Below are positions 24,776-34,046 of a stretch of DNA of 44,770 nt, piece by piece. Under the pieces are notes generated by a model. That model saw only the letters and a program-made list of their open reading frames with translations, searched no databases and was not told the origin of the DNA. Origin of the DNA: Chloroflexota bacterium (lineage in GTDB: Bacteria > Chloroflexota > Anaerolineae > Caldilineales > Caldilineaceae); the NCBI GenBank assembly GCA_003577005.1, contig QEUW01000019.1, positions 1-44,770 on the forward strand, in the 5' to 3' direction. The first letter of the stretch is position 1. Each line of letters begins with the position of its first letter. The translations under genes were made by a program, and so were the position numbers.

Positions 24776-25620
24776 AGCTCTTCTCCAAAGCGGTCGCTAT
24801 AGCGGATAAAGAGCCAATACCCCACCACCAGCACGATCAGCGCTGTCACCGTCGTCCGCACAAAGAAATCCAGGTCGGTGCGATAGCCGTAGTAAAGCAG
24901 GTCGCGGTAGATGTTGATCAGCGAGGCGATGGGGTTCAAAATATAGGCCAGCCGCTGCACATTGAACGGGATGCCGTAGAGGGTGTATGTGCTCGGCAGC
25001 GTCGTGACCGCATAGAAAACAGGGGTCAAAAAGAACCAGGCAAGCATGACCACGTTCATGACGATCATCGTATCGCGGTAGAAGACGTTGAGCGTGCTGA
25101 GCATGAGCGCCATGCCGATGGTAAAGCCGGTCTGGATCAAAATGACGAAGGGTAATGTCCAGAGCCAGGGGCTAAAACTTGCCCGAAAGATGAGCAGCGC
25201 AACAAAGAGAATCACAAAAGCCAGTAAAAAATTGACCAGTTGCGCCAGCACAGTGGCAATGGGCAACACCTCGCGCGGAAAATAGACCTTCTTGATCAGG
25301 TTGGCGTTGCCGACGACGCTGTTGACACTGCTCATGATGCTGTCGGAGAAGAAATACCAGGGCAGCAGACCACAAAGCACAAAGAGTGGATACTTGTCTA
25401 TCTGCTGTTCGGGCGCCAGCACGCTAAAGACCACGGTAAAGACCAACATCATCGCCAGCGGGTTGAGCAGGCTCCAGACAAAACCCAGCGCACTGTTTTT
25501 GTAGCGGGCTTTTAGTTCGCTTGCCACCAGGTTGCGAACCAACTCACGGTAACGGTAAAGCTCGTACAGCCGTCCCCACAGTTGGGCAAAGACCCCTGGC
25601 TGTTGTGTCTGACCGATCAT
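24772..25620 (-). CDS. wzm: ABC-2 type polysaccharide export permease
   Basis: About 282 residues with six predicted TM segments in the ABC-2 export permease pattern. It has an N-terminal ELYRYRELVRNLVASELKARYK amphipathic stretch, LGFVWSLLNPLAMMLVFTVVFS, and a PWYFFSDSIMSSVNSVVGNANLIKK re-entrant segment. It forms the membrane channel for the Wzt ATPase. The frame opens at a TTG (25650), but the ATG at 25618-25620 better fits the family length; neither has a strong ribosome site. It follows a secreted protein gene by about 105 bp. Confidence 0.93.
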   Translation of the reverse strand: MIGQTQQPGVFAQLWGRLYELYRYRELVRNLVASELKARYKNSALGFVWSLLNPLAMMLVFTVVFSVLAPEQQIDKYPLFVLCGLLPWYFFSDSIMSSVNSVVGNANLIKKVYFPREVLPIATVLAQLVNFLLAFVILFVALLIFRASFSPWLWTLPFVILIQTGFTIGMALMLSTLNVFYRDTMIVMNVVMLAWFFLTPVFYAVTTLPSTYTLYGIPFNVQRLAYILNPIASLINIYRDLLYYGYRTDLDFFVRTTVTALIVLVVGYWLFIRYSDRFGEEL

Positions 25621-25726
25621 GGACAATGAGCGCCTGTTGAATTTGCACAAAACGAGCAGGACCGGTACGTGCGGCCCTGCTCGTGACGAGGATAGCAGAA
25701 CTAACGGCGGTTGTAAAATTCACGCG

Positions 25727-27274
25727 CTACTGCATAAACGGCGTCCGGAACAACAACGGCAAGAAGGCCTGATCCGTGGCAAAGAGGGGGCTTGCGCTCT
25801 TCAGGTTGTTGCTCTTATCCGTCTCCCCTACTGCACCGACCGGGTCGACCCAGACGTAGACCCGGTAGTCGCCGGGCGCCACATCCGGCCAGACGACCGA
25901 AACCTGGGCATGGTCGCCGCAGCCCGCCAACGACACCGTCTGCGGCCCGCCGATGGGGGCGCCGCCCTGATTGGGATCGCCATCATAGAAGCGGACGGTG
26001 AACGATCGCGCCGCCTGGGAATTGCCAGCGTTGGCGATCTGCGCCTTGACGGTAAATGTTATATTCCCGCTGTCGGCCAGCGGGGCCGGTGGGTCAAACG
26101 CGATCTGCACCGGGTAGAGGTCGGTTTCAACCGCCAGTGCATTGGCATACGCTACCCAGTTCTCTCCCATCGGAGAGAGGCGAAAGGGTGCGTTGGGCTG
26201 GTCGCGTTCGTAGAGATAGCCGTTGAACTCGCCGCTGGGAACGGTACTAAACCAGGCCAGCCGCTGGACGAGACGGTAGCCATCGGTAGGGTCGCCCAGC
26301 GCCTGGTCGGTTGTATTCAACAGATAGTCGAGACTGCGCTCCATAAACCGGTTTACCCGGTCGGAGGAAAAGCCAAGCCGCTCAGGCATGAGCACACCGT
26401 ATTCAGAGACGTAGAGCGGCTTGCCCCCATAGCCTCGGCTCGCCATCCAGAACCGAAAACGCTGGATCTGCTCGACAAAAAGGTCAAAATCGTCATTCTG
26501 GTCGACTTCAACCACCAACCCGTCGGTAGCATCGATGCCCGGCGGGATATCGGCACCCCAACAAATTTGTGCATCTTTGTAATGGTCGCAGCTTCTCTCG
26601 TTGAGGATAAAATTGTGGATCGCCCAACCGTCCACTGGCATCCCTACACCAAACTGTTCATAGTAGCTGCGCATGACCAGGTCCAGATATTGCAGCCGCA
26701 CCGGCGTCGGCTGCACAATGGCGCCGGCAAAGATGCGGGCTGTAGGATCGGCCTGTTTGATGGTATGGTAGAGGTCATGGTAGGCCAACGCATAGACTGA
26801 GGGCAACAGGTCATCGGTCGCCCCACCCGGCACAGCGCGCCGATCCGGTTCGTTGCCGATGATCCAGTCGGCGCCGGGGTTATCGGCAATGGCCTGCTGC
26901 AGTGCGGTGCCCCGGGGCGAAGAGACATACCCGCTGGCGCCGTCCCGGCTGATCCGGATCACGGGGGCATGTGCTACGCCGCTTGGGGGTGCTTCAGGGG
27001 GAACGGCGCGATAATCGATATACCAGCCAACGCGCAGCGGCGCCAGGTCCACCTCATCAAACGTATTGGTAGCCCCATGCAGGGCGTTGACGCCAAGCCG
27101 GCACAAGGGGGGATGGGGCTGTTGCGCCGCGGCCGCGGTGGAGGCCTCAGCCTCCTGCGCCAGCAGTGCTTGCGGCGCAAAGACGGCTCCCAGCACACCA
27201 GCGACGGCCAAAAACAGCCAAACAAGCAGCCTGTTCCACAAAAGCATTTGTTTTTCCATAACCACACTTTCCAT
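25727..27274 (-). CDS. Secreted GH-A-fold glycosidase-like protein with CARDB-type domain
   Basis: About 515 residues. A signal peptide (TM about 10-35, ending ALLAQ) precedes a TIM-barrel-like domain (about 55-370). IGNEPD holds a candidate acid/base Glu 142 and VSEYGVL a candidate nucleophile Glu 291, about 150 residues apart as in clan GH-A. Residues 385-495 resemble a CARDB beta-sandwich (NITFTVKAQIANAGNSQ, VDPVGAVGETDKSNN). The C-terminus QAFLPLLFR fits the LPLV-type motif seen on other secreted proteins here. It is paralogous to the gene at 30483. By analogy with PslG it may trim the exported polysaccharide; this is inference. A TTG directly precedes the ATG, and another ATG lies 15 bases downstream. 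Confidence 0.82.
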   Translation of the reverse strand: MESVVMEKQMLLWNRLLVWLFLAVAGVLGAVFAPQALLAQEAEASTAAAAQQPHPPLCRLGVNALHGATNTFDEVDLAPLRVGWYIDYRAVPPEAPPSGVAHAPVIRISRDGASGYVSSPRGTALQQAIADNPGADWIIGNEPDRRAVPGGATDDLLPSVYALAYHDLYHTIKQADPTARIFAGAIVQPTPVRLQYLDLVMRSYYEQFGVGMPVDGWAIHNFILNERSCDHYKDAQICWGADIPPGIDATDGLVVEVDQNDDFDLFVEQIQRFRFWMASRGYGGKPLYVSEYGVLMPERLGFSSDRVNRFMERSLDYLLNTTDQALGDPTDGYRLVQRLAWFSTVPSGEFNGYLYERDQPNAPFRLSPMGENWVAYANALAVETDLYPVQIAFDPPAPLADSGNITFTVKAQIANAGNSQAARSFTVRFYDGDPNQGGAPIGGPQTVSLAGCGDHAQVSVVWPDVAPGDYRVYVWVDPVGAVGETDKSNNLKSASPLFATDQAFLPLLFRTPFMQ

Positions 27275-27282
27275 CAAGCTAG

Positions 27283-27450
27283 CTAGTCCTACAACGAGAC
27301 TTTGATGATCGTCGCTGTCAAGACCTCCGCGCCCAAAGGGCCCCCGTGACCGGAAATTGTCTGGTCAAGAAAGTTGATTCTGGTCACAGGGACCCTTTGG
27401 GCGCGGAGGTAGGGGTAGGCCCGTCACATGAAGTCTCGTTGTAGGACTAG
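27283..27450. mobile_element. MITE-like inverted-repeat element type 3
   Basis: Arms starting CTAGTCCTACAACGAGACTT (27283-27302) are repeated inverted at the other end (about 27430-27450). A second internal pair, CTCCGCGCCCAAAGGG and its inverse, makes the 168-bp element almost wholly palindromic. No coding frame is present. Confidence 0.75.
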
Positions 27451-27571
27451 GGGTGCGTCCGAAATGTTCGCGCCCCAGGTGACTGTCACTGGGCGTCATC
27501 CTGTGTTCTTCGCCCATCCGCGCCAGCGCCCAGTGACAGTCACCTCCTCGCCCCAAATCCTGGACGCACCC
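27451..27571. mobile_element. MITE-like inverted-repeat element type 4
   Basis: The ends GGGTGCGTCC (27451-27460) and GGACGCACCC (27562-27571) are perfect inverses. Inside, GGTGACTGTCACTGGGCG is repeated as its inverse. The 121-bp element abuts the type 3 element with no gap. Confidence 0.75.
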
Positions 27572-27579
27572 GCCAGCTA

Positions 27580-27670
27580 GAGTTCTGTTGACATTTGGTG
27601 AATTTACTCAGTGCGATGCATTCGAAAAGTGCGTTGCACCTTTGGTCTGAACCAAAATGTCAACAGAACC
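27580..27670. mobile_element. MITE-like element type 2, copy B
   Basis: GAGTTCTGTTGACATTTGG at the left and AAATGTCAACAGAACC at the right form terminal repeats around a core with GTGCGATGCA and GTGCGTTGCACC. TA flanks both sides (27578-27579 and 27671-27672). It lies 8 bp from the type 4 element and 18 bp from the next gene's stop. Confidence 0.75.
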
Positions 27671-27688
27671 TAGACATTCGGGCTGCTC

Positions 27689-29122
27689 TTACTGCAACAC
27701 CCGAATATAAACCGGCCTCCCCACGGACACAGTTACGCGCCCGTTGGCTGAACCATCATCTGCGTCATTTACCACGCTGGTAGCGCCGTACAGATCCTTG
27801 ACCAATACCTGTGCGGCATTCAGGGCTAGCGGCAGCCCCGGCAGGCTAGGGTTGTCCACCGGGTTGCGCCACGCCACATAGAGGGTCTGGCCGGTCGCAG
27901 TATCGGTAAATTCGTGAACCTCCAGATCGGCGTTGCCTGTCTGGGCCTGGGTCAGGGTGCGTACGTACTGGGCCGAGCCAAGCTCCTGGGTCATCAACTG
28001 GAAGACCCCGTAGGCCGGCTTGAGCTGACCATCGACCGTGATCAACCCTGAATCGTACTCGTAGGTGGGACCGATATCAATGAACGGCCACCAGGTGTTG
28101 ATCTTCACGTCAGCTGCCAGCCCCTGCGCAAAGAGCGAGACCACATAGCGGCTCTGAATTTCGTCGTTGCTGGAGAACTCTTCCAGGGGGTGTGCGTTGT
28201 TGTGCCAGCCGGTCTCGGTGATGATGATCGGCTTGTCCAGCCCATATTCGGCCAGCTTCTGGCGGATCGCCTCTGTCTTTTCCAACAGACCCGGCCCCTT
28301 GTTGTTTGTCCAGGCTGCGGCAAAGGCCGGGTATTGGTGGAAATTCATGATATCAAAATAATCACCGGCCCCGGCGGCAAGCGCGTCATCGAGAAAGCTG
28401 CGCACAAAGATACCACCGTTCTCGGTAAAGCCATCGTAGGCGATACCGCCGAAGACGACCTGGGCGTTTGGGTTGGCCGCTTTGATGACCGGGTAGACGG
28501 TCTTGAGCATCTCGGCGTACTCGGCGCCATAGTTGCCCCAGGCTTCCCCATGGGGCCGCGGGCCGGCGTCGGGTTCGTTATAGAACTCGAAGTATTCAAC
28601 GATTGGCGAACCAGGTGCATCGGCGATGCCGTCACCGTCGTAGCGTTCGACCAGGGCGCCAATATACTGGGCAAAGCGGTCGAACCCAACTTTGTCGATC
28701 AGCCCAGGCGCGTTGGTCGCCGCCCAGGTAGGGCTCGAAACATGCGTTAGGATCATATGAAAACAACCCTGTGTCACGGCGCCCACGGTTCGATCAACCA
28801 CAACCCAGTTGTATTGCGGCGGGGTGCGATTGGTCGGTTCGACGAGTTCCCAGAAGACCTGATTGCGGACCCAGGTGGCGCCGCTACTATTGAGGGCCGG
28901 CAACTTACCGCTCGCAAGGCCGGAGCCACTGTAGAGTTGGACGGCAAAAGGTGTGTACGGTTTTCCCCCCAGGCAGTTGCCGTTCAAAACCAATGGCAAG
29001 ATATTCGCCCCCTGGGCCACAGGCGCGGCAACCGCCACATGCGCCCCCCCCAGCAGAGTGGTGGCCAGCACAAGGCCAATACACAAGAGAGGGGTGCGAA
29101 TTACAGAAAACATCACTTTCAT
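27689..29122 (-). CDS. Secreted GH39/PslG-like glycoside hydrolase
   Basis: About 477 residues. A signal peptide (TM about 8-28, ending VAVAAPVAQ) is followed at once by ANILPLVLNG, the LPLV-type motif. The TIM-barrel has FEFYNEPDAG with candidate acid/base Glu 183, and IITETGW with candidate nucleophile Glu 303, typical of GH-A families such as GH39. WWPFIDIG and a short beta-domain follow. PslG, a GH39-type enzyme, sits in the Psl exopolysaccharide locus of Pseudomonas, and a similar glycan-trimming role is inferred here. The ATG at 29120-29122 has AGGAG eight bases upstream, which decides against the longer frame from 29149. Confidence 0.88.
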   Translation of the reverse strand: MKVMFSVIRTPLLCIGLVLATTLLGGAHVAVAAPVAQGANILPLVLNGNCLGGKPYTPFAVQLYSGSGLASGKLPALNSSGATWVRNQVFWELVEPTNRTPPQYNWVVVDRTVGAVTQGCFHMILTHVSSPTWAATNAPGLIDKVGFDRFAQYIGALVERYDGDGIADAPGSPIVEYFEFYNEPDAGPRPHGEAWGNYGAEYAEMLKTVYPVIKAANPNAQVVFGGIAYDGFTENGGIFVRSFLDDALAAGAGDYFDIMNFHQYPAFAAAWTNNKGPGLLEKTEAIRQKLAEYGLDKPIIITETGWHNNAHPLEEFSSNDEIQSRYVVSLFAQGLAADVKINTWWPFIDIGPTYEYDSGLITVDGQLKPAYGVFQLMTQELGSAQYVRTLTQAQTGNADLEVHEFTDTATGQTLYVAWRNPVDNPSLPGLPLALNAAQVLVKDLYGATSVVNDADDGSANGRVTVSVGRPVYIRVLQ

Positions 29123-29173
29123 CACTGTTTCTCCTAATTGTTGGATCACGGTTGGTAGATCAAGGTAAGCGGA

Positions 29174-30238
29174 TCATTGTTGGTGAACCAAAGGAAGATG
29201 GGCAAAATGGAAATAGGGGGCCGACCACTCGATGATAGTACTGCCTTGACTGTCAGCAACCCAGACCCGGCCATCTGCATCGACGGCGATTCCCGCCGGT
29301 CTTGCGTCGGCTGCAGGGAGCCGGGCTTCGCGTAGGCTGACCTGTGCAGCGCTGGAGCGAACTCTGAGTTGACCGGCGCGACCGGCAGCATGCTCGGTAA
29401 ACCACAGTTCCCAGATGCTGCCATTCTCCCGGAAGGCAATACCAACCGGTTCGCTGTTAACCGCAGCGAGCCGGTAAGGACGCCACAGGCTCAAGGTCCC
29501 CGGCGCATAACGGATAATGTAATCGGAACCCGCCGGGGCCACCCAGGGATTGCCACCTGGGTCCAAGACGATCCCCATCGGGCGCGGGTGTGGATTGGAA
29601 AAGACGTAGCTAAAGAGGGGCGTTCCCCTGCTCAGATCCAAATAGACCACCTGGTTGAGATTGGGCGCAGTTGCCCACACCGCCTTGTTGTTGGCAACTG
29701 CGATCCCCTCGAAGTGTGCATCGGGTGTCTGGTAGATATACTCCTCGATCACGCCTGTGGACGGGTCGAGGCGGCCAATCTGGTTGCCGCTGCGACCGAC
29801 AAACCAGACCCGGCCATCCGGCGCGATGCCAATGCCGGTTGGCTCGCTATCCGCTGTGGGGATGGGAAACTCGTCGATGTCGCCGGTAGCGATATCAAGA
29901 CGCCCAATGCGGTTACCCGCCCGTTCGCTAAACCAGATAGCGCCGTCGGCATAGGCTAGAGCGTACGGCTCGCTGCCAGGCGTGGGGATAGAGTACTCAG
30001 TGTAGACCGCTGTTGACTCCACCGCCAGCGATCCAATGGCATTGGCATCGGGCAAAGTGAACCACACACGGCCTGGCGCTTCGGCCACGATATGCTGCGG
30101 CGCAGCCGGAATCAGATACTCCTTCATAAAGTGTTGCCGCCCATCAATCACCTGAACCTGGCCGTTGGCTGTTTCCAGGGGAATCAGCCAGACGATGAGC
30201 AACACAGAAATCAACTTAGGGTAAATCCTCAACATCAT
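29174..30238 (-). CDS. Secreted Vgb/NHL-like beta-propeller protein
   Basis: About 354 residues. The signal peptide (about 8-26) ends near ETANGQ. Six or seven repeats of the type EPxGIAxxPDGRVWFxxxxGNxIGRLD form a beta-propeller like virginiamycin B lyase (Vgb) and its many non-lyase relatives. Examples are SEPTGIGIAPDGRVWFVGRSG and ARPAGIAVDADGRVWVADSQG. The C-terminus FHFAHLPLVHQQ carries the LPLV-type motif. A binding or sensing role outside the cell is more likely than antibiotic lysis, given the locus. The frame opens at a TTG; the ATG two codons later is preferred. It lies between two secreted glycosidase-like genes. Confidence 0.86.
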   Translation of the reverse strand: MMLRIYPKLISVLLIVWLIPLETANGQVQVIDGRQHFMKEYLIPAAPQHIVAEAPGRVWFTLPDANAIGSLAVESTAVYTEYSIPTPGSEPYALAYADGAIWFSERAGNRIGRLDIATGDIDEFPIPTADSEPTGIGIAPDGRVWFVGRSGNQIGRLDPSTGVIEEYIYQTPDAHFEGIAVANNKAVWATAPNLNQVVYLDLSRGTPLFSYVFSNPHPRPMGIVLDPGGNPWVAPAGSDYIIRYAPGTLSLWRPYRLAAVNSEPVGIAFRENGSIWELWFTEHAAGRAGQLRVRSSAAQVSLREARLPAADARPAGIAVDADGRVWVADSQGSTIIEWSAPYFHFAHLPLVHQQ

Positions 30239-30374
30239 GTTCAACCTAAGAAATCAGCAAACATTCTCCGAAATGACAGACTTGGGTAGACAGGTAAGCA
30301 GGCGGCAAGTACATGTTTCCTTGTTCCTTGTATGCCACTGGTAGCGAGCTATTTCTGACAAACTCAAGTGTTTA

Positions 30375-30483
30375 GGTTCTGTTGATATTTCAGCCTGCAC
30401 AGCGGTGCGATGCACGTCTCAGGCGCCACGCACGTGCGCACCCTGGCCGGGTCATGCGCCGCCCGACAAATGTCAACAGAACC
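30375..30483. mobile_element. MITE-like element type 2, copy C
   Basis: GGTTCTGTTGATATTT at the left and AAATGTCAACAGAACC at the right form terminal repeats, flanked by TA (30373-30374 and 30484-30485). The core contains GTGCGATGCACGT. The right TA plus the last base of the element supply the TAG stop codon of the adjacent minus-strand gene. Confidence 0.75.
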
Positions 30484-31754
30484 TAGTAGCCGCGCCGCGC
30501 CAATTCGTGCCCTCGCTGCATAGCGTATATTTGAAACCGTTGCCCGGTCGGGGTCATCTCGAGGGTATCGTAGGCAAAAAGCCGGCCATAGGGGTTGAAG
30601 CCTTCGGTGCTGTGGTCTACACTAAACCAGTTCCAACGCTGCACCAACCGGCATTCATCTAGCGAATAGCCCAGCGTACAATCTTTTGTATCGAGAAAAT
30701 AGTCAAAAGTATCCACCAGAAAATCATACACCGGTGTAGCATCACCGGCCGGCAGCCCCATCACCTCGTTGCGATACAAGACCCCGTACTCGCTGACGAT
30801 CAACGGTTTCTCCTGCTGGCCGCGATCCTTCATCCACTGGCGGAAGGCGCGGATCTGGCGGTCAAAGATCGCCAGATCGAGGTGGGTGAGCGTTGAACCA
30901 AGATATTCACCCTCATTGGATGCGCTGCCGGGTGGTACATCGGCCCCCCAGTTGTTGCGTTGCTCCTGTAAAATAAAATTGTGAACGTTCCACACATCGA
31001 CGGGCATGGGCTCACCATAGCGAGCCAGGTACTCATCCCACACTGTGGTTAGGTAAGCCAGCCGGAGAGGAGTTGCTTGAATCACCCCTCCGATGGCAAT
31101 CTGCGCAGTAGGGTCGGCCTCGCGCACCAGTTGGGCCAGGTCATGGTAAGCGACCGCATACGTCTCTGGTAACATCTCATCCTGGCCTTCATAGCCAATG
31201 ACCTCACAGTGACTTCCATTCCACTGAACGCAGTAGGCCCAATCACGGCGATCCATTTCGTTGCCGATCAACCAGAGCGCGCCCGGATTGGCCTCTGCTG
31301 CGGCAATGATGGTGTCGGCGTCGGGGAAAAAGAGATAATCCAGCGGCTCGGCATACGGACAGGCAATACGGTCACTATGATAGCGCTCGCCACAGGCCAA
31401 TTGCTGATGGACACGAATGACCTGCACATATTCGATACCGTTCGTCCGGGCTGGCGCCTTTCTGACTGCCCAGTCAAGATACCAACCGGCCCTCAACGTC
31501 GGGAGCGCTGGATAGCGGGTCAGCGGGCCATTTGTTACACTGTACCCCAACCGCGTCGCCAGGGGTGGAATCCCATCTGCCACCAGCGGCAAATAGAGAG
31601 TCCCATCGTTCGGGGCCCCTGCCGGCACAGCCAACTCGCCCTGTGCGAAGATGTCCCTTCCATCGGCTGTCGATCCGGCAAGTGCGGCCAACACCAGGGT
31701 TCCTGTCACAAGCTGGCGCAACCAGACGAAGCGTTGGCCCAAAATCCCTTGCAT
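30483..31754 (-). CDS. Secreted GH-A-fold glycosidase-like protein (paralogue)
   Basis: About 423 residues from the ATG at 31752-31754, which has AAGGG about 5 nt upstream. The signal peptide (TM about 12-30) is followed by GTLYLPLVADG, the LPLV-type motif near the N-terminus. The barrel has LWLIGNEMDRR with candidate Glu 166 and PLIVSEYGVL with candidate Glu 322. It matches the protein at 25727 along its length (shared AVAYHDL, PVDVWNVHNFILQE, WNWFS) but lacks the CARDB domain. Five or more cysteines in the first half could form disulfides. The TAG stop is created by the end of a MITE, so the original C-terminus may have been lost. Substrate unknown. Confidence 0.82.
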   Translation of the reverse strand: MQGILGQRFVWLRQLVTGTLVLAALAGSTADGRDIFAQGELAVPAGAPNDGTLYLPLVADGIPPLATRLGYSVTNGPLTRYPALPTLRAGWYLDWAVRKAPARTNGIEYVQVIRVHQQLACGERYHSDRIACPYAEPLDYLFFPDADTIIAAAEANPGALWLIGNEMDRRDWAYCVQWNGSHCEVIGYEGQDEMLPETYAVAYHDLAQLVREADPTAQIAIGGVIQATPLRLAYLTTVWDEYLARYGEPMPVDVWNVHNFILQEQRNNWGADVPPGSASNEGEYLGSTLTHLDLAIFDRQIRAFRQWMKDRGQQEKPLIVSEYGVLYRNEVMGLPAGDATPVYDFLVDTFDYFLDTKDCTLGYSLDECRLVQRWNWFSVDHSTEGFNPYGRLFAYDTLEMTPTGQRFQIYAMQRGHELARRGY

Positions 31755-31901
31755 GCGCACCCTTGATCTAGCTACAGGTCTTTGCCGCGCATCACGACTT
31801 CCGCCCACCGGCGGCGCCAAATCTGTGCGACTCGCCAGACTACGGTCAATGCGGCGAAGATCGGATAACCAGGTTCAACTGTTCTATCTGGCACAACCCC
31901 A

Positions 31902-33182
31902 TCACTTCTGAATGACCGTCTGCATCGAAGATTCGATCTGGTGTGGCCGGCTACCGGTCACCCGGTTGTAGACCTCGACAATCTGGTGGCCAGCCCGCAA
32001 CCAGGAAAAGTGGTGGATAGCTCGTTCTCGTAACGCCGTCCCTCGCTCTGGTTCATTCAAAGCGGCCAGCAGCATCTCTGCCAGGCTTGCTTCGTCGCCA
32101 CGTTGCGCATAGAAGCCGTAATTACCAAGGTATTCACGCGCCACGGGCGTATCAAACGCAACGGCGGGCAGCCCCATCGCCATGTAGTCGAGCAATTTAC
32201 CCGACCCTTCGGTCAGGCTCAACTTGGGCGCCGCCCCCACATCTCCCAACGAAAGATAGATCGGCGCCTGCGCATAAGGGATTCGCCCGGTCAGGATGAC
32301 ACGCTCGCCAATGCCCAGGTTCTGGGCCAGTTGCCGGTAGTGTTCTACCCCGGGAAAGCCCATCAACAATAGATAGACGTTTGATTGGCGTTGTAGGATA
32401 CGCTGCATTGCGGCCAGGAGCAGACCTGTGCCCTGATATTCGGCCAGAAGACCCAGATAGACGATCACTTTGCCGTCCGGCGGGATGCCTAGTTGCTGCC
32501 GTAGAGCCGCCCGTACTGCCGGGTCAAACGCAGCGGCAGGGCGAAACACATCGGTGTCCACACAGTCGGGCAGCGCAACTACCCGGCTGGGTTCGCAACC
32601 AAACTCATCGATCAGAAGTCGCTCAGCGTGGGCGGTGCTGGTCAGAATGGCAGGCGCCGAACGGTCGAGCCAGCGCTCGAAGCGGCGCAACGGATTGTAG
32701 AGCAGGCTCCCGCGCGCCAGAAAGCGGTGGTCGATCATCTCTTCGGTCAGGCTCCCCTGAAAATCAAAGACCATGGGGGTACGGAAGAGGCGCCCTAACA
32801 GGAGACCGATCAGGGCCCCTTCGTGCAAGTGGGCGTGGATCACATCGAACCGCTGCCGGGATAAGAGCCGCAGCGTCTCCAGACCGAGCAAGGCGTCAAA
32901 GGCAATCTTGTGGCGACTGGAACCCACCTCATATTGAGTCCGCCAGGGGATGGGGAGCGTACGGTGGACATCGACCCCAGGTACATCGTTGCCGTTGCGA
33001 TAGGTGATGATCGTCACCTCATGCCCCAGCTTTTGCAGGATGCGCGTCTCTTCCAGAATTCGCACATGGCAGCCATAGTCGGCAAAGAAACTGGTGGGGG
33101 CCACCATCAAGATGCGATAGCTCCGCGCCATGCCGGGGGGACGTTCTACCGCTGTCGATTGTACGTCAATGCTTGGCTTCAT
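31902..33182 (-). CDS. Glycosyltransferase family 4 protein
   Basis: 426 residues, GT-B fold. RILMVAPTSFFADYGCHVRI opens the acceptor half after about 23 extra residues. VYLGLLAEYQGTGLLL near 245 and SLTEGSGKLLDYMAMGLPAVAF near 330 mark the donor half. No ribosome site precedes the ATG at 33180-33182. MARSYRILM, 17 codons later, is an alternative start. It lies upstream of the secreted protein genes and just downstream of a methyltransferase. A solo MITE end (33206-33219) sits in the gap between them. Confidence 0.92.
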   Translation of the reverse strand: MKPSIDVQSTAVERPPGMARSYRILMVAPTSFFADYGCHVRILEETRILQKLGHEVTIITYRNGNDVPGVDVHRTLPIPWRTQYEVGSSRHKIAFDALLGLETLRLLSRQRFDVIHAHLHEGALIGLLLGRLFRTPMVFDFQGSLTEEMIDHRFLARGSLLYNPLRRFERWLDRSAPAILTSTAHAERLLIDEFGCEPSRVVALPDCVDTDVFRPAAAFDPAVRAALRQQLGIPPDGKVIVYLGLLAEYQGTGLLLAAMQRILQRQSNVYLLLMGFPGVEHYRQLAQNLGIGERVILTGRIPYAQAPIYLSLGDVGAAPKLSLTEGSGKLLDYMAMGLPAVAFDTPVAREYLGNYGFYAQRGDEASLAEMLLAALNEPERGTALRERAIHHFSWLRAGHQIVEVYNRVTGSRPHQIESSMQTVIQK

Positions 33183-33205
33183 ATCAGTGACTGATGGCCG
33201 GCGAG

Positions 33206-33219
33206 TAGGTTCTGTTGAC
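33206..33219. mobile_element. Solo end of a type 2 MITE
   Basis: TA followed by GGTTCTGTTGAC matches the terminal repeat of the type 2 elements exactly over 12 bases. No inverted partner is found within 150 bp. It is probably a remnant. Confidence 0.5.
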
Positions 33220-33242
33220 CCGTACTGGCGACTGACTTCTTG

Positions 33243-33977
33243 TTATGCCGTAAGGTCTGCGTGCTGTTGAGCCGGTCGTTCCGCCTTGATCAAAACCCGC
33301 AACCACGGTCCTGCCGAGGGCCACCCCACCAGCCGCACAAACCGGGGACCCACCAGCCGCATAAGCGCAAAAGTAGCTACCTTGACCGGCCAGTGATTCT
33401 CATACAGCATCAACTTTTTGTGGGCAGCAGCAGATTCATACCACTGGACGTTGACCACCCAGCCCGCCTGTCGCAGCCATGCCGCCACCTCACCGGCATC
33501 TGGGAGGCCATTGGTGATGTGCTCTTGTAGCCACTGCGGCAATGCCGGCGCCAGCGCCTCGGCTAGTTCGTTGTAGACGGCGACGGCCGCCGGCCCGCTT
33601 GGAAAGACGAGCAGCAATCCCTCATCCGCCACCCGCGCCATCTCTTGTACCGCGGCGCAACGTTGCACCGGCGTCACATGTTCCAACATATCACAGCTAA
33701 CCACTAGCGGAAAGCTGCGATCTGCAAAGGGCAAGCGCAAGCCAGAGGCCACCACAGCACGGTGAAGCGGTCTCCGTTTGAACACCACATCGGTTCCCAC
33801 CACCGTCCCACGCCAGAATAGCGCCAATCCTTCCGGCCCACTCCCCACTTCAAGGATGCGCGCGGGACGCCACCGTTCCAGTGTGCGGACAATGGGTTGA
33901 TAGCGGATGGCATGGTTTAACATTCTGGCAATGTCGCGTACTCGTTGATCTGCGCTGTGGGCAGATAATCTGTACAA
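33243..33977 (-). CDS. Class I SAM-dependent methyltransferase
   Basis: 244 residues. Motif I ILEVGSGPEG is at 41-50. VVGTDVVF, LRLPFADRSFPLVVSCDMLEHV and LLLVFPSG follow the Methyltransf_11 pattern. The C-terminal segment (HWPVKVATFALMRLVGPRFVRL) is amphipathic and may touch the membrane. The first usable start is TTG at 33975-33977. The frame is open about 13 codons further upstream but without ATG, GTG or TTG. It lies between a flippase and a glycosyltransferase, so a glycan or lipid-carrier substrate is inferred. Confidence 0.85.
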   Translation of the reverse strand: MYRLSAHSADQRVRDIARMLNHAIRYQPIVRTLERWRPARILEVGSGPEGLALFWRGTVVGTDVVFKRRPLHRAVVASGLRLPFADRSFPLVVSCDMLEHVTPVQRCAAVQEMARVADEGLLLVFPSGPAAVAVYNELAEALAPALPQWLQEHITNGLPDAGEVAAWLRQAGWVVNVQWYESAAAHKKLMLYENHWPVKVATFALMRLVGPRFVRLVGWPSAGPWLRVLIKAERPAQQHADLTA

Positions 33978-34046
33978 CCGGTTGAGCAGATAGATCGGCC
34001 AGCAAACGATGTTCTATTCTATACGAAAAGAAAGAGGGGAGCCAAA

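Noticed and set aside
27283..27670. Complete insertion sequence
   Set aside because: The elements are too short to encode a transposase and contain no coding frame.
29174..30238. Virginiamycin B lyase (antibiotic resistance) call
   Set aside because: The propeller repeats fit the wider Vgb/NHL-like group. The signal peptide, the LPLV end and the polysaccharide context argue against a cytoplasmic antibiotic lyase.
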